The translations under genes and the position numbers were made by a program. Shown here one piece after another: positions 38,612 through 47,971 of a DNA stretch of 64,000 bases. The stretch spans positions 117,245-181,244 of the forward strand of contig CAMPDW010000002.1 of NCBI GenBank assembly GCA_946699565.1, in the 5' to 3' direction. The DNA is from an uncultured Commensalibacter sp. (lineage in GTDB: Bacteria; Pseudomonadota; Alphaproteobacteria; Acetobacterales; Acetobacteraceae). Every line of letters begins with the position of its first letter. The first letter of the stretch is position 1. The notes under the pieces are model-generated. The model saw only the letters and a list, made by a program, of their open reading frames with translations, did not search any database and had not been told where the DNA came from.

Positions 38612-38989
38612 TTAGCGTGTTACTTTTTTCTTACCTGCAATTGCGACTGCTTTACCTTTACGTGTACGAGCATTCGTATGAGTACGTTGTCCTCTAACAG
38701 GAAGACCACGACGATGGCGTAATCCTCGGTAACATCCTAAATCCATTAGACGTTTGATATTCATCGACACTTCACGACGAAGATCACCTTCAACCTGATA
38801 TTCACTATCGATTAATTCACGAATCTTTAAAACTTCATTATCAGAAAGTTCGTTAACCCTGCGTTCGTCAGGAATTGACAATTTACTACAAATTTCCTGC
38901 GCTTTCGTCGGCCCAATGCCGTAAATATAACGCAGACCAATCGTTACCCGCTTATTCGTCGGGATGTTTACGCCGGCAATACGCGCCAC
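38612..38989 (-). CDS. rpsM: 30S ribosomal protein S13 (GTG start)
   Basis: Head protein that contacts the 50S subunit. The frame can be opened at a TTG (38995), but AAGGAG (38998-39003) is only 2 bases from it. GTG 38989 lies 8 bases downstream of that site and gives the canonical [10 protein letters not shown] start and 125 residues. [20 protein letters not shown] is the signature. Its first ~25 codons have GC-rich third positions, then become AT-rich. It is the first gene after a terminator, so it probably opens an independent transcription unit. Confidence 0.96.
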   Translation of the reverse strand: MARIAGVNIPTNKRVTIGLRYIYGIGPTKAQEICSKLSIPDERRVNELSDNEVLKIRELIDSEYQVEGDLRREVSMNIKRLMDLGCYRGLRHRRGLPVRGQRTHTNARTRKGKAVAIAGKKKVTR

Positions 38990-39046
38990 GCCCAATACTC
39001 CTTAATTAGCCTTAATAATTTAGGTCTATTCTTAACAGCTAGCCAC

Positions 39047-39080
39047 TAAAAAAGCAACAGTTATGAAATTAATAACTGTT
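39047..39080 (-). terminator. Terminator between adk and rpsM
   Basis: On the minus strand a 9-bp stem (AACAGTTAT / ATAACTGTT, 39056-39064 with 39072-39080) has a 7-base loop and is followed by GC then six T residues. It lies about 100 bases after adk and would end the spc cluster before rpsM. Confidence 0.7.
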
Positions 39081-39183
39081 TCAAAGCAACTAGCTTATAT
39101 GTGAAATACCCTTAAAAGCACCAATATAACTTTCGTACTTATAGAGTCAATATAGAATAATAATTTTTTACAAAAATCTTATA

Positions 39184-39840
39184 CTACATTTTAATTTTTT
39201 TTAAAATTAAATCAATATCTTTTGTAACTGCATCGACTGATTTCATACCATTTATAGGATATAAACATTTTTTTTCTTTATAGTATGGCAACAATGGTGC
39301 AGTTTGTTCACGATATACTCGTAAACGTTCCAAAACAGTATCTTTATTATCATCGCTTCTAAAAACTAATTCCGTTGAACCACAAACATCACAAACACCT
39401 TCTTTTTTCGGTTTCTTGAATTGCTTATTATAACTTGCTCCACATTTAGCACAACTAAAACGATTAGAAATCCGATCAGCAAGACGTTTTTCATCTACTT
39501 CTAATAATAATACTGCATCCAACTTTAAATGTTGTTCAGCAAACATTTGATCGAGAGCTTTGGCTTGATCAACATTCCGTGGAAACCCATCAAGAATAAA
39601 TCCATACTTACAATCATCTTTTTCAATTCTTTGCTTAATCATTTTAACCATTAAATCATCAGGAAATAATGACCCAGCTTCCATAATTTTTTTAGCTTTT
39701 AAACCGATTTCGGAACCTGACTGAACCTCTGCCCTTAACATATCCCCTGTTGAAATCTGAGCAATATGATATTTTTCAGACAAACGTTGTGCCTGGGTTC
39801 CTTTACCTGCTCCAGGAGGGCCTAAAAATATCAACTTCAC
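39184..39840 (-). CDS. adk: Adenylate kinase with zinc-binding lid
   Basis: Interconverts ATP, ADP and AMP. The P-loop is GPPGAGKGT (7-15). FPRNVDQA and the lid (about 120-158) are intact. The lid has four cysteines (C130, C133, C150, C153), which form the zinc site of Gram-positive-type adenylate kinases. The 218 residues are the long form. The start is GTG at 39840, overlapping the secY stop by 4 bases (GTGA). Its position after secY is normal for the spc operon. Confidence 0.97.
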   Translation of the reverse strand: MKLIFLGPPGAGKGTQAQRLSEKYHIAQISTGDMLRAEVQSGSEIGLKAKKIMEAGSLFPDDLMVKMIKQRIEKDDCKYGFILDGFPRNVDQAKALDQMFAEQHLKLDAVLLLEVDEKRLADRISNRFSCAKCGASYNKQFKKPKKEGVCDVCGSTELVFRSDDNKDTVLERLRVYREQTAPLLPYYKEKKCLYPINGMKSVDAVTKDIDLILKKIKM

Positions 39841-41186
39841 CGTTTTTTTCCTTTTACTAACCGAGATTTACGTAACAATCCTTGATACTGATGTGCCACC
39901 AAATGTGATTGAACTTGTGTAACCGTATCAATTGTTACCGACACAATAATAATTAAACTTGTTCCACCAAAATAAAAAGGAACATTATAATGATTAATTA
40001 GAAATTGAGGTAGTAAGCAAACAACGACCAAATAAAGTGCACCAATTGTAGTTAGTCTCGTTAAAATATTGTCAAAATATGTCGCTGTATTGGCCCCAGG
40101 TCGGATACCAGGAATAAACCCCCCCTGTTTACGTAAATTATCTGCTGTTTCTTTTGGATTAAAGGATACAGCTGCATAGAAATAAGAAAAAAATACGATC
40201 ATAGCAGCATAAAATATCATATATAAAAGATGTCCTTGTCCAAATTCCTGTCCCAGATATGCTAGCCAACCTGGTGTCGAATCACTGGATAAAAAACCAG
40301 CAATCGTTACAGGTATAAGTAACACCGAAGATGCAAAAATAGGTGGAATAACTCCCGCAGTATTTACTTTCAATGGCATATGCGTGGAATCTCCTCCATA
40401 CATACGTTGTCCTACTTGTCTTTTAGGATATTGGATAACGACTCTTCTTTGAGCCTGCTCCATAAAAACGATAAAAGCAATCGTAATTGCTGCTAAAACA
40501 AGAAAAGCAACAACGAAGAAAGGAGATAATGCACCTGTATACCCTAATTGAAATAAACTAGCTAAAGCAGTTGGCAAATTAGCAACAATACCTGCAAAAA
40601 TAATTAAGGAAATACCGTTCCCAACCCCACGGGCTGTAATTTGCTCACCTAACCACATCAAAAACATAGTACCACCAACAAGTGTAATCACACAGGTTAA
40701 GAGAAAAAATATACCTGGATTGGTTACCGCAAAACCAGCAGCACTCTTCATACTTTCCAATCCAATAGCGATTCCATAGGCTTGAAATAAAGCAATAAAT
40801 ACTGTTAAATAACGCGTATACTGATTTAACTTTTTCCGTCCCTGCTCTCCTTCTTTTTTCAATGCTTCTAAAGAAGGCATCGCTGAAGACATTAATTGAA
40901 TAATAATGGATGCACTAATATAGGGCATTATATTCAAGGCAAAAATTGTCATACGACCCAAAGCACCACCACTGAACATATCAAACATTCCAAGGATTCC
41001 CCCTTGATGTTTCGCCAGTAATTGTGCCATAACCGTGGCATCTACCCCAGGAACAGGAATATAAGTACCAAGTCGGTAAATAATTAATGCACCTAATGTA
41101 AACCAAATTCGCTTTTTTAATTCAGTCGCCTTAGAAAAAGCACTGATATTAATATTTGCTGCTAGTTGTTCGGCCATAGAGGCCAT
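39837..41186 (-). CDS. secY: Preprotein translocase subunit SecY
   Basis: Ten-helix core of the inner-membrane protein-conducting channel. The 449 residues include the N-terminal ELKKRIWFTLGALIIYRLGTYIPVPG and the plug region (MFDMFSGGALG). Cytosolic loops C4 and C5 carry YPKRQVGQRMYGG and GFIPGIRPG. AAAGGAT is a good ribosome-binding site 8 bases upstream of the ATG. A 120-base gap separates it from rplO and contains both a promoter-like element and a terminator-like hairpin. Confidence 0.98.
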   Translation of the reverse strand: MASMAEQLAANINISAFSKATELKKRIWFTLGALIIYRLGTYIPVPGVDATVMAQLLAKHQGGILGMFDMFSGGALGRMTIFALNIMPYISASIIIQLMSSAMPSLEALKKEGEQGRKKLNQYTRYLTVFIALFQAYGIAIGLESMKSAAGFAVTNPGIFFLLTCVITLVGGTMFLMWLGEQITARGVGNGISLIIFAGIVANLPTALASLFQLGYTGALSPFFVVAFLVLAAITIAFIVFMEQAQRRVVIQYPKRQVGQRMYGGDSTHMPLKVNTAGVIPPIFASSVLLIPVTIAGFLSSDSTPGWLAYLGQEFGQGHLLYMIFYAAMIVFFSYFYAAVSFNPKETADNLRKQGGFIPGIRPGANTATYFDNILTRLTTIGALYLVVVCLLPQFLINHYNVPFYFGGTSLIIIVSVTIDTVTQVQSHLVAHQYQGLLRKSRLVKGKKR

Positions 41187-41201
41187 AATTATTATCCTTT
41201 C

Positions 41202-41240
41202 AAAAAAAACAGCGCCACCATTACGAAACGGGACGCTGTA
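41202..41240 (-). terminator. Terminator-like hairpin in the rplO-secY gap (possible attenuator)
   Basis: On the minus strand ACAGCGTC pairs with GGCGCTGT (8 bp including one G-U) around a 15-base interior loop, and the stem runs into eight T residues. The secY ribosome-binding site begins a few bases later, so partial termination or attenuation ahead of secY is likely. E. coli has no strong terminator at this point. Confidence 0.55.
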
Positions 41241-41266
41241 ATTTTACCTTAAAATTCACATGTAAC

Positions 41267-41294
41267 ATAATATTTTGACCACAAAATTGATCAA
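41267..41294 (-). promoter_or_regulatory. Candidate promoter of secY-adk
   Basis: On the minus strand TTGATC (41289-41294) and TATTAT (41267-41272) are spaced 16 bases apart. The transcript would begin about 75 bases before secY and pass through the hairpin at 41202-41240. Promoter-like boxes are common in this AT-rich sequence. Confidence 0.3.
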
Positions 41295-41306
41295 ACTTAA
41301 ATTATA

Positions 41307-41810
41307 TCACCTCTTCATTTCTAAGGCATCTGCAGAAACATCCCCAGATGACGATAAAAGCTTTAAGGAACCACCAGCTTTTTTAATAGCCTCAACAGCT
41401 GCTACTGAAGCTCTGGATACTTCCAAAGCAAGAGCTTGATTCACATTACCATTTGCCAATATGCAAACACCTGTAAATTTTTTACCTTTAAACAAACCAG
41501 CTTCACGCAATACTCTCTCATCAATTAATGAAGAAGTATTTAGTTTGCCTTGTTCAATAGCAGAAGAAAGGGTTCCAAGATTAATTTCAGCATAATTTCT
41601 GCGGAAAATATTCTTGAATCCTCTTTTAGGCATACGACGATAAAGTGGGAGTTGTCCACCTTCAAAGCCATTAATAGCAACACCTGAACGTGCCAACTGA
41701 CCTTTAACGCCCTTACCTGATGTTTTACCTTTTCCAGAACCAATACCACGTCCAAGACGTTTCTTACGATATCTTGCACCTGAATTATCACGAAGTTCAT
41801 TTAGATTCAT
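41307..41810 (-). CDS. rplO: 50S ribosomal protein L15
   Basis: Late-assembling large-subunit protein. [20 protein letters not shown] is the signature and [18 protein letters not shown] follows. The 167 residues, including an alphaproteobacterial C-terminal extension ([15 protein letters not shown]), are normal. Its start codon directly follows the rpmD stop. It is the last gene before the 120-base gap with the attenuator-like hairpin. Confidence 0.98.
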   Translation of the reverse strand: MNLNELRDNSGARYRKKRLGRGIGSGKGKTSGKGVKGQLARSGVAINGFEGGQLPLYRRMPKRGFKNIFRRNYAEINLGTLSSAIEQGKLNTSSLIDERVLREAGLFKGKKFTGVCILANGNVNQALALEVSRASVAAVEAIKKAGGSLKLLSSSGDVSADALEMKR

Positions 41811-41993
41811 TTATTCCTCCACCTTGACGAGGTGGCGAATCTTGTTGATCATTCCCTGAACAGCTAGTGTATTTTCCAACTCGCGGGTTGCACCAACACG
41901 ATTCAAACCAAGACCAACTAAAGTCTGCTTTTGATCTTTTTTTCGACCAATTGCAGATGCTATTTGTGTTACTTTTACAATATTATTACCCAT
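41811..41993 (-). CDS. rpmD: 50S ribosomal protein L30
   Basis: Small 60-residue protein, which suits the family. It carries the [19 protein letters not shown] core and ends in VKVEE. Its start overlaps the end of rpsE by 8 bases, and its stop directly precedes the rplO start, so the three are coupled. Confidence 0.97.
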   Translation of the reverse strand: MGNNIVKVTQIASAIGRKKDQKQTLVGLGLNRVGATRELENTLAVQGMINKIRHLVKVEE

Positions 41994-42564
41994 TTACAGC
42001 CTCCACATTTTGTGCGGTATGTGCATTTTCACGACGACCAAGAATCTCAGAAACTTTTTTGCCACGTCTAGCAGCGACAATTCTTGGGCTTGCACATCTG
42101 CGTAAAGCATCAAAAGTTGCTTTAACCATGTTATGTGGATTACGAGAACCAGTTGATTTAGCTACAACATCGTTAATTCCAAGACTTTCGAAAACTGCAC
42201 GCATCGGACCACCGGCAATAATACCTGTTCCAGAATCAGCTGATCTTAATACGACCTTACCTGCACCGTAAAAACCCTGAACATCATGATGCAATGTTCT
42301 ACCTTCTTTCATAGGAACACGAATCATGGATTTTTTAGCTTGTTCAGTCGCTTTACGAATAGCTTCAGGAACTTCACGAGCTTTTCCAGCGCCATAACCT
42401 ACACGTCCACGTTGATCTCCAACGATAACTAATGCAGCAAAGGCAAAACGTCGACCACCTTTAACAACTTTAGCAACACGATTAATCGATACCAATTTAT
42501 CAATTAAATCTTCATTTTCACGTTCACGTCCACCGCGACCGCCTTCTTTAACTTCACGTGCCAT
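41986..42564 (-). CDS. rpsE: 30S ribosomal protein S5
   Basis: Small-subunit protein with roles in decoding accuracy and mRNA unwinding. [19 protein letters not shown] and [17 protein letters not shown] are the diagnostic motifs. The 192 residues carry a longer C-terminal tail ([14 protein letters not shown]). It lies 12 bases after rplR and overlaps rpmD by 8 bases. Confidence 0.98.
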   Translation of the reverse strand: MAREVKEGGRGGRERENEDLIDKLVSINRVAKVVKGGRRFAFAALVIVGDQRGRVGYGAGKAREVPEAIRKATEQAKKSMIRVPMKEGRTLHHDVQGFYGAGKVVLRSADSGTGIIAGGPMRAVFESLGINDVVAKSTGSRNPHNMVKATFDALRRCASPRIVAARRGKKVSEILGRRENAHTAQNVEAVNG

Positions 42565-42576
42565 TCGCGACTCCTC

Positions 42577-42939
42577 TTAGAACGAGAGTCCGCCCTCACG
42601 GGCAGCCTCAGCGAGCGCTTTTACACGCCCATGATAAATATAGGAGCCACGATCAAATACGACCTGTCCCAATCCTGCTTTCTTCGCTCGTTCAGCAATC
42701 AACTTGCCAACGATACGAGCAGCATTAATATCAGCTCCAGTTTTAATTTTTTCTTTAGCCGCTGCATCCAAAGTTGAAGCAGCAACCAAAGTCTTACCAG
42801 CCATATCGTCAATAACTTGAGCATAAATATTTTTGCTTGAACGGAAAACTGAAAGACGTGGACGTCCGTTTCCTTTCTGACGAAGCTGATAACGCAACCG
42901 TCTGCGACGACGCGTTTGTAATTCACGTTGCATACCCAT
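42577..42939 (-). CDS. rplR: 50S ribosomal protein L18
   Basis: 5S rRNA-binding protein of 120 residues. [18 protein letters not shown] and [23 protein letters not shown] are the conserved parts. The start overlaps the rplF stop by 1 base (TAATG). The last ~20 codons have GC-rich third positions, unlike the rest of the gene. Confidence 0.98.
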   Translation of the reverse strand: MGMQRELQTRRRRRLRYQLRQKGNGRPRLSVFRSSKNIYAQVIDDMAGKTLVAASTLDAAAKEKIKTGADINAARIVGKLIAERAKKAGLGQVVFDRGSYIYHGRVKALAEAAREGGLSF

Positions 42940-43472
42940 TATTTTTTCTTGCCTTCTTTGCGACGTATAATCTCACCTTCATAATGAACACCTTTACCTT
43001 TATAAGGTTCAGGTTTTCTAAAATTACGTATATCTAATGCAACTTGACCAACACGCTGCTTATCATTTCCTTCAACAATAATTGCTGTTGGACGTGGCGT
43101 CGTAACTTTTATATCAGATGGAATAGGATAAACAACATCGTGTGAATAACCAAGATTCATTACAAGATTTGAACCTTGAACTGCAGCACGAAACCCAGTT
43201 CCTGTAATTTCTAAAGCTATAGTATAACCTTCAAAAACACCTTTAACCATATTTGCAATTAATGCTCTTGTAGTACCCCACATTGTACGTGCAGCGACAC
43301 CACTATCTTTTGGTTTAACAGCAACATGATTACCTTCAATAACTGTTTCAACATGATCTGAAACAGACAAGGATAACTCGCCTCTTTTACCTTTAACGAT
43401 AATCTTACCATTATTTAAAGAAACTTGTACCCCTTGCGGAATTAGCACGGGATTTTTGCCTATACGTGACAT
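42939..43472 (-). CDS. rplF: 50S ribosomal protein L6
   Basis: Large-subunit protein at the base of the L7/L12 stalk. [17 protein letters not shown] and the C-terminal [19 protein letters not shown] motif are clear, and the 177 residues are normal. It follows rpsH by 12 bases and overlaps rplR by 1 base. Confidence 0.98.
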   Translation of the reverse strand: MSRIGKNPVLIPQGVQVSLNNGKIIVKGKRGELSLSVSDHVETVIEGNHVAVKPKDSGVAARTMWGTTRALIANMVKGVFEGYTIALEITGTGFRAAVQGSNLVMNLGYSHDVVYPIPSDIKVTTPRPTAIIVEGNDKQRVGQVALDIRNFRKPEPYKGKGVHYEGEIIRRKEGKKK

Positions 43473-43484
43473 TGATCCCTCCCC

Positions 43485-43883
43485 TTAGAATACACGACAG
43501 AGCACTTCACCACCAACATTGGCAGCACGTGCTTCGATATCAGATAAAACACCTTGTGGTGTTGATAAAATTGATACTCCAAGACCGCCATAAACACGTG
43601 GTAATTCCTTAATTTTAGAATATACACGACGACCTGGTTTCGAAACTCTATGAATTTCTTTGATAACAGGAGCACCTTCAGAATATTTCAATTCAATGCG
43701 AAGCTGACTTATTCCTTTACATAATTCCTCTTTCTTATATCCACGAATATAACCTTCGCGTTTTAACGCTTCCAAAACATTAATTCTTAAATTAGAAGCA
43801 GGAACCACACAAAATGAATGACGAGCTGATTGCGCATTACGTATACGGGTGAGCATATCACCTAATGGATCAGATAATGACAT
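43485..43883 (-). CDS. rpsH: 30S ribosomal protein S8
   Basis: Central-domain 16S rRNA binder that represses the spc operon in E. coli. DPLGDMLTRIRNAQ opens the protein, SKPGRRVYSKIKELPRVYGG lies in the middle, and GVLSDIEARAANVGGEVLC closes it. The 132 residues are normal. It follows rpsN by 11 bases. Confidence 0.98.
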   Translation of the reverse strand: MSLSDPLGDMLTRIRNAQSARHSFCVVPASNLRINVLEALKREGYIRGYKKEELCKGISQLRIELKYSEGAPVIKEIHRVSKPGRRVYSKIKELPRVYGGLGVSILSTPQGVLSDIEARAANVGGEVLCRVF

Positions 43884-43894
43884 CTACTTATCCC

Positions 43895-44200
43895 TTACCA
43901 GCTTGATTTAACCATACCCGGGATCTGCCCGGTAGATGCCAATTCACGTAATGCGATACGGCAAAGTTCGAATTTACGATAATTTCCACGAGAACGTCCA
44001 GTCAATTTACAACGCAACCTCACTCTTACTCGTGAACCATTACGAGGAAGTTTAGCCAGTTTCAAAGAAGCATCGAAACGATCTTCAACTGGCAAACTTC
44101 TATCCATTACAATATTTTTTAACGCAATACGTTTAGCTTTATCACGCGTTAACATACGTGCACGCTTAGCATTACGATAAATGGCTGAAGTTTTTGCCAT
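43895..44200 (-). CDS. rpsN: 30S ribosomal protein S14 (zinc-independent)
   Basis: Head protein of the small subunit. ATG 44200 gives the canonical [10 protein letters not shown] start and 101 residues, with GGAGGG 11 bases upstream. The longer frame opened at 44266 adds 22 non-family residues and is not used. It is the long C- form without CxxC zinc motifs and ends in GMVKSSW. A terminator-like hairpin lies between it and rplE. Confidence 0.97.
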   Translation of the reverse strand: MAKTSAIYRNAKRARMLTRDKAKRIALKNIVMDRSLPVEDRFDASLKLAKLPRNGSRVRVRLRCKLTGRSRGNYRKFELCRIALRELASTGQIPGMVKSSW

Positions 44201-44247
44201 GTTTATTTTTACCCTCCGGAACCTGTCGACTCCATCGACCGTTTTCC

Positions 44248-44285
44248 AAAAAAAACAAATTTGCAAGATAGGTCACTACCTTGCA
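44248..44285 (-). terminator. Terminator-like hairpin in the rplE-rpsN gap
   Basis: On the minus strand TGCAAGGTAG pairs with CTATCTTGCA (10 bp, one G-U, 4-base TGAC loop), followed by AATTTG and eight T residues (44248-44255). It lies about 15 bases after the rplE stop in a gap of 100 bases, much longer than its neighbours. It could terminate part of the spc transcripts. A second small hairpin (GTCGA / TCGAC at 44225-44239) follows just before the rpsN ribosome-binding site. Confidence 0.65.
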
Positions 44286-44300
44286 GCGAAAGAACAAACC

Positions 44301-44870
44301 CTATCCAATAAATGGAAGAGAAAATGCTTTTAACAAAGCCTTGGCTTCGTTATTAGTTTTAGCAGTGGTTACGAAAACAATATCCATACCACGTACTTCG
44401 TCTACTTTATCATAAACGATTTCAGGAAATACAATTTGTTCTTTTAAACCCATTGCAAAATTTCCACGCCCATCAAACCCTTTGTTTGCTGGCAACCCTC
44501 TAAAGTCACGAACACGAGGTAAAGCAATTGTAACCAAACGATCTAAAAATTCATACATACGGTTCTTACGTAAAGTAACTTTACAACCAATAGGTAAACC
44601 AGCTCGAATTTTAAATCCTGCAATCGCTTTCTTAGTCAGTGTTTTAACGGCTTTTTGACCAGCAATCAAGGTCATTTCTTCAGTTGCAGCATCTAATTTT
44701 TTTTGATCACCTGCAGCTTCACCAACACCCATATTTAAAACAATTTTTTCAAGACGCGGAATTTGCATCTCGTTTTTATAGTTGAATTGTTCACGTAGCT
44801 TTTGACGCAACTCTTGTTTATAAAGCGTATAAAGGCGTGCTTCAGAGCGAACTCTGCTATTTTCCGACAT
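44301..44870 (-). CDS. rplE: 50S ribosomal protein L5
   Basis: 5S rRNA-binding protein forming a bridge to the 30S head. The start is ATG 44870, with AGAGG 5 bases upstream; the GTG at 44876 overlaps that site. [26 protein letters not shown] and [17 protein letters not shown] are signatures. The 189 residues include an N-terminal extension of about 10 residues. It follows rplX by 11 bases, and the 100-base gap to rpsN downstream holds a hairpin. Confidence 0.97.
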   Translation of the reverse strand: MSENSRVRSEARLYTLYKQELRQKLREQFNYKNEMQIPRLEKIVLNMGVGEAAGDQKKLDAATEEMTLIAGQKAVKTLTKKAIAGFKIRAGLPIGCKVTLRKNRMYEFLDRLVTIALPRVRDFRGLPANKGFDGRGNFAMGLKEQIVFPEIVYDKVDEVRGMDIVFVTTAKTNNEAKALLKAFSLPFIG

Positions 44871-44881
44871 ATTCACCTCTT

Positions 44882-45202
44882 TTAACCTTCAATCACTTCA
44901 CCGGTAGCTTTGGCAACTCGAACCTTACGTCCATCTTCCAACACTCTAAATCCAACACGAGTTGGTTTCCCTGACTTTGGATCCACCAATTTAAGATTGG
45001 ATAGGTGAACAGCTTTTTCACGCTCAATAATACCCCCCACATCACCCATACGAGAGGGTTTTTTATGATGTTTAGCAACAGCAACACCACGAACCACTGC
45101 TTTATTTTCTACAGGAAAAACGGACAGGACTTGACCTTGTACACCTTTCTGAGAACCTGTTATAACGACCACTTGATCGCCTTTTTTAATACGAGCAGCC
45201 AT
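44882..45202 (-). CDS. rplX: 50S ribosomal protein L24
   Basis: Assembly-initiating large-subunit protein. The KOW motif spans [20 protein letters not shown] and is followed by [15 protein letters not shown]. The 106 residues are normal. The start codon overlaps the rplN stop by 1 base. Confidence 0.98.
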   Translation of the reverse strand: MAARIKKGDQVVVITGSQKGVQGQVLSVFPVENKAVVRGVAVAKHHKKPSRMGDVGGIIEREKAVHLSNLKLVDPKSGKPTRVGFRVLEDGRKVRVAKATGEVIEG

Positions 45203-45570
45203 TATAAAACCTCCGGAGCTAAGGAGATAATCTTCATAAATTGACGTGCACGCAATTCTCTGACCACTGGGCCGAAAATACGTGTGCCAATTGGTTCATT
45301 TTGCTTGTTAATCAATACAGCAGCATTTTTATCAAAACGAATAGAGGTACCATCAGGACGACGAACAGGATAACTTGTTCTAACAATCACAGCTTGATGG
45401 ACATCACCTTTTTTTACTTTGCCACGAGGTATAGCCTCTTTGACAGAAACGACGATCACGTCGCCGACCGAAGCGGTTTTCCGCTTTGAACCGCCCAGCA
45501 CCTTAATGCACTGCACCTCTCTTGCACCTGAATTATCAGCCACGGTTAGGTTGGTCTCGGGATGGATCAT
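45202..45570 (-). CDS. rplN: 50S ribosomal protein L14
   Basis: Subunit-interface protein. [20 protein letters not shown] and [20 protein letters not shown] are signatures. The 122 residues match exactly the common length. The first ~45 codons have GC-rich third positions and later codons are AT-rich. It is 13 bases after rpsQ. Confidence 0.98.
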   Translation of the reverse strand: MIHPETNLTVADNSGAREVQCIKVLGGSKRKTASVGDVIVVSVKEAIPRGKVKKGDVHQAVIVRTSYPVRRPDGTSIRFDKNAAVLINKQNEPIGTRIFGPVVRELRARQFMKIISLAPEVL

Positions 45571-45583
45571 AGTTTAGCCTCCC

Positions 45584-45862
45584 TTAAGCTTCTATACTGG
45601 ATACTTGCTCAGTAGCACTAAGAGGTGCCCCATTGCGAGAAATCACAGTCCATGTTTTTCTTTTGGAAATCGGAGGTGATTCGATAATACGAACCATATC
45701 CCCAATTTTACACTCATTTAATTCATCATGTGCCGCATATTTTTTAGAACGACGAATGAATTTTTTATAAAGTGGGTGCATAACACGCCGAACAACCAAA
45801 ACAGAAACTGTTTTGTTCATTTTATCGCTTGTCACCCTACCTGTAAGAACGCGCCTTGGCAT
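45584..45862 (-). CDS. rpsQ: 30S ribosomal protein S17
   Basis: Early-assembling 16S rRNA binder. It carries the OB-fold core [18 protein letters not shown], then [19 protein letters not shown] and the [14 protein letters not shown] motif. The 92 residues have the slightly extended C-terminus of alphaproteobacteria. It follows rpmC by 14 bases. Confidence 0.97.
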   Translation of the reverse strand: MPRRVLTGRVTSDKMNKTVSVLVVRRVMHPLYKKFIRRSKKYAAHDELNECKIGDMVRIIESPPISKRKTWTVISRNGAPLSATEQVSSIEA

Positions 45863-45876
45863 CGCCCATTAACTCC

Positions 45877-46113
45877 TCAGGACTTGCCGGCAGATGCAAT
45901 CGCACCTGCGGCGTTTTTGTTAACTTCAGTTATAATAGTTTTGATCCGTGCAATATCACGACGAATTACACCAATTCGACCTACACCCTCATTTTGACCA
46001 GTCGCACGTTGGAAACGTAAATTAAACTGTTCACGTCGTAAATCAATTAACAACATTTTTAATTCATCCAATGTTTTCGCGCGAAGATCAGCTGGCTTGT
46101 TTACCTTTGCCAT
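45877..46113 (-). CDS. rpmC: 50S ribosomal protein L29
   Basis: Small helical protein beside the exit tunnel. LRAKTLDELKMLLIDLRREQ and RIGVIRRDIARIKT are diagnostic. The 78 residues include a short alanine-rich tail. One base separates its start from the rplP stop. Confidence 0.97.
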   Translation of the reverse strand: MAKVNKPADLRAKTLDELKMLLIDLRREQFNLRFQRATGQNEGVGRIGVIRRDIARIKTIITEVNKNAAGAIASAGKS

Positions 46114-46114
46114 T

Positions 46115-46531
46115 CTAGGCCTCTCCTATACGGGTTACAAATTTTGTTTTAATTGGCAACTTCGCAGCACCAAGCGTTAATGCTTCCTTTGCAATTTCAG
46201 GAGTTACACCTTCAATTTCAAACAAGATACGACCTGGCTTAATACGAGCAACCCAAAATTCAGGAGACCCTTTACCAGATCCCATACGAACTTCTGCTGG
46301 TTTACTAGAAACAGGAAGGTCTGGAAATATTCTAATCCATACACGTCCCATACGTTTCATCGCACGTGTAATCGCACGACGAGATGCTTCAATTTGACGA
46401 GCTGTAATACGTTCTGGCTGCAGTGCTTTTAGACCATAAGTCCCAAAATTAAGCTCTGTTCCACCTTTAGCCATTCCGTGAATACGACCTTTATGAGCTT
46501 TGCGGAATTTAGTCCGCCGCGGAGATAGCAT
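46115..46531 (-). CDS. rplP: 50S ribosomal protein L16
   Basis: Large-subunit protein near the A site. [19 protein letters not shown] and the [20 protein letters not shown] motif (including R81-type hydroxylation region) are conserved. The 138 residues are normal. A 63-base gap with GAGGA before the start separates it from rpsC. Confidence 0.98.
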   Translation of the reverse strand: MLSPRRTKFRKAHKGRIHGMAKGGTELNFGTYGLKALQPERITARQIEASRRAITRAMKRMGRVWIRIFPDLPVSSKPAEVRMGSGKGSPEFWVARIKPGRILFEIEGVTPEIAKEALTLGAAKLPIKTKFVTRIGEA

Positions 46532-46594
46532 TATTTAAAAATCCTCATGCGTTGTAATAGTATTATTAATAACTATTATGCTCCAATTAATCAA

Positions 46595-47272
46595 TTACCT
46601 TTGTGGCGCCTGATCAGCGGCACGGCGATCTTGGGCTAATGGATCATGAGCCATAATTTCACCCTTAAAGATCCAAACTTTGACACCACATTTCCCATAA
46701 GTTGTATGAGCTGCAGCAACACCGTAATCAACGTCTGCCCTTAAAGTATGTAAAGGAACACGTCCTTCACGATACCATTCGACACGTGCAATTTCTGCCC
46801 CACCAAGACGACCACTACAATTAATGCGAATTCCTTGTGCACCCAAACGCATTGCTGATTGCACTGCTCTTTTCATAGCACGACGGAATGCCACACGTCT
46901 TTCTAGCTGCTGGGCAATATTTTCAGCAACAAGAGTCGCATCGATTTCAGGTTTACGTATTTCAACAATATTCAATGCAACATCCGCACCTGCCATTGTT
47001 GTTAATTCTTTACGCAAACTATCAATATCCTGACCTTTTTTACCGATTACAATCCCAGGGCGAGCTGCATATATCGTTACACGTGGTTTTTTTGCTGGCC
47101 GCTCGATAACAACACGAGAAACACCTGCACCTGCAAGCTTTTTACGTAAATGATCACGAAGTTTGAAATCTTCAAATAATAATTTTGTATAATCATTATC
47201 TGCGTACCAACGGCTGTCCCAAGTACGATTAATACCCAAACGCAACCCAATTGGATTAACTTTTTGACCCAT
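46595..47272 (-). CDS. rpsC: 30S ribosomal protein S3
   Basis: mRNA-entry and helicase protein of the small subunit. ATG 47272 gives the canonical [13 protein letters not shown] start and 225 residues; the frame can be opened further upstream but only with non-family residues. The KH domain spans [12 protein letters not shown], and [19 protein letters not shown] is the C-domain signature. It begins 1 base after the rplV stop. Confidence 0.97.
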   Translation of the reverse strand: MGQKVNPIGLRLGINRTWDSRWYADNDYTKLLFEDFKLRDHLRKKLAGAGVSRVVIERPAKKPRVTIYAARPGIVIGKKGQDIDSLRKELTTMAGADVALNIVEIRKPEIDATLVAENIAQQLERRVAFRRAMKRAVQSAMRLGAQGIRINCSGRLGGAEIARVEWYREGRVPLHTLRADVDYGVAAAHTTYGKCGVKVWIFKGEIMAHDPLAQDRRAADQAPQR

Positions 47273-47273
47273 A

Positions 47274-47675
47274 TTATGCCGCCTTTCCTTCAGAAGAATC
47301 ATTTTCGTCACGCTCAGCAACGACAATCTTCAAATGACTAAAGAATTTCTGAATTTGTGCTGAACGCCCACGACCTCTAGCATGAAAACGACGCATAACC
47401 ATCGCTTTACCCACTTCGGCTCTGGAGACTATCAAACGATCAACATCTAGTTGATGATTATTTTCCGCATTTGCAATTGCACTTTCCAAAATCGTTTTAA
47501 CTTCTTTAGCAATTCTTCTTTTAGAAAAGGTTAGTTTTGCTAAAGCTGTAGATGCAGGTTGCTTACGAATTAATCCAACTACCAAATTTAATTTACGTGG
47601 ACTTACTCGTATATTACGCCCAATTGCCTGAGCTTCGGTTTCAGCGAGCGCACGATCATGTTTTGGTTTACTCAT
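47274..47675 (-). CDS. rplV: 50S ribosomal protein L22
   Basis: Lines the peptide exit tunnel. [17 protein letters not shown] and the tunnel-loop [20 protein letters not shown] are clear. The 133 residues include a long N-terminal segment and an acidic tail ([13 protein letters not shown]). One base separates it from rpsC, and 2 from rpsS. Confidence 0.97.
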   Translation of the reverse strand: MSKPKHDRALAETEAQAIGRNIRVSPRKLNLVVGLIRKQPASTALAKLTFSKRRIAKEVKTILESAIANAENNHQLDVDRLIVSRAEVGKAMVMRRFHARGRGRSAQIQKFFSHLKIVVAERDENDSSEGKAA

Positions 47676-47677
47676 AC

Positions 47678-47956
47678 CTAGCCCCGCTTTACTTTTTTGT
47701 CTGCTGCATGACCATTAAAGGTACGTGTTGGAGAAAATTCCCCAAATTTATGTCCAACCATATTTTCACTGACCTGCACTGGTAAAAATTTATGGCCGTT
47801 GTAAACGCCGAAAATCAAACCAACAAACTGCGGTAAAATGGTGGAACGGCGTGACCAAATTTTAATCACGTCATTACGACCAGAAGCACGTGCAGTTTCA
47901 GCTTTCTTAAGTAAATACCCGTCTACAAACGGGCCTTTCCAGACGGATCTTGCCAT
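47678..47956 (-). CDS. rpsS: 30S ribosomal protein S19
   Basis: Head protein contacting S13 and the A-site t[23 protein letters not shown] and the [22 protein letters not shown] motif are characteristic. The 92 residues are normal. Confidence 0.98.
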   Translation of the reverse strand: MARSVWKGPFVDGYLLKKAETARASGRNDVIKIWSRRSTILPQFVGLIFGVYNGHKFLPVQVSENMVGHKFGEFSPTRTFNGHAADKKVKRG

Positions 47957-47971
47957 CTCTATTTGCCCCTT

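Noticed and set aside
39081-39183. Missing rpmJ after secY/adk
   Set aside because: In alphaproteobacteria rpmJ is usually elsewhere in the genome, so its absence from this cluster is ordinary.
41867-42271. 134-residue plus-strand ORF opposite rpsE and rpmD
   Set aside because: It lies wholly antisense to conserved ribosomal genes and has no ribosome-binding site or protein family character. It is a shadow frame.
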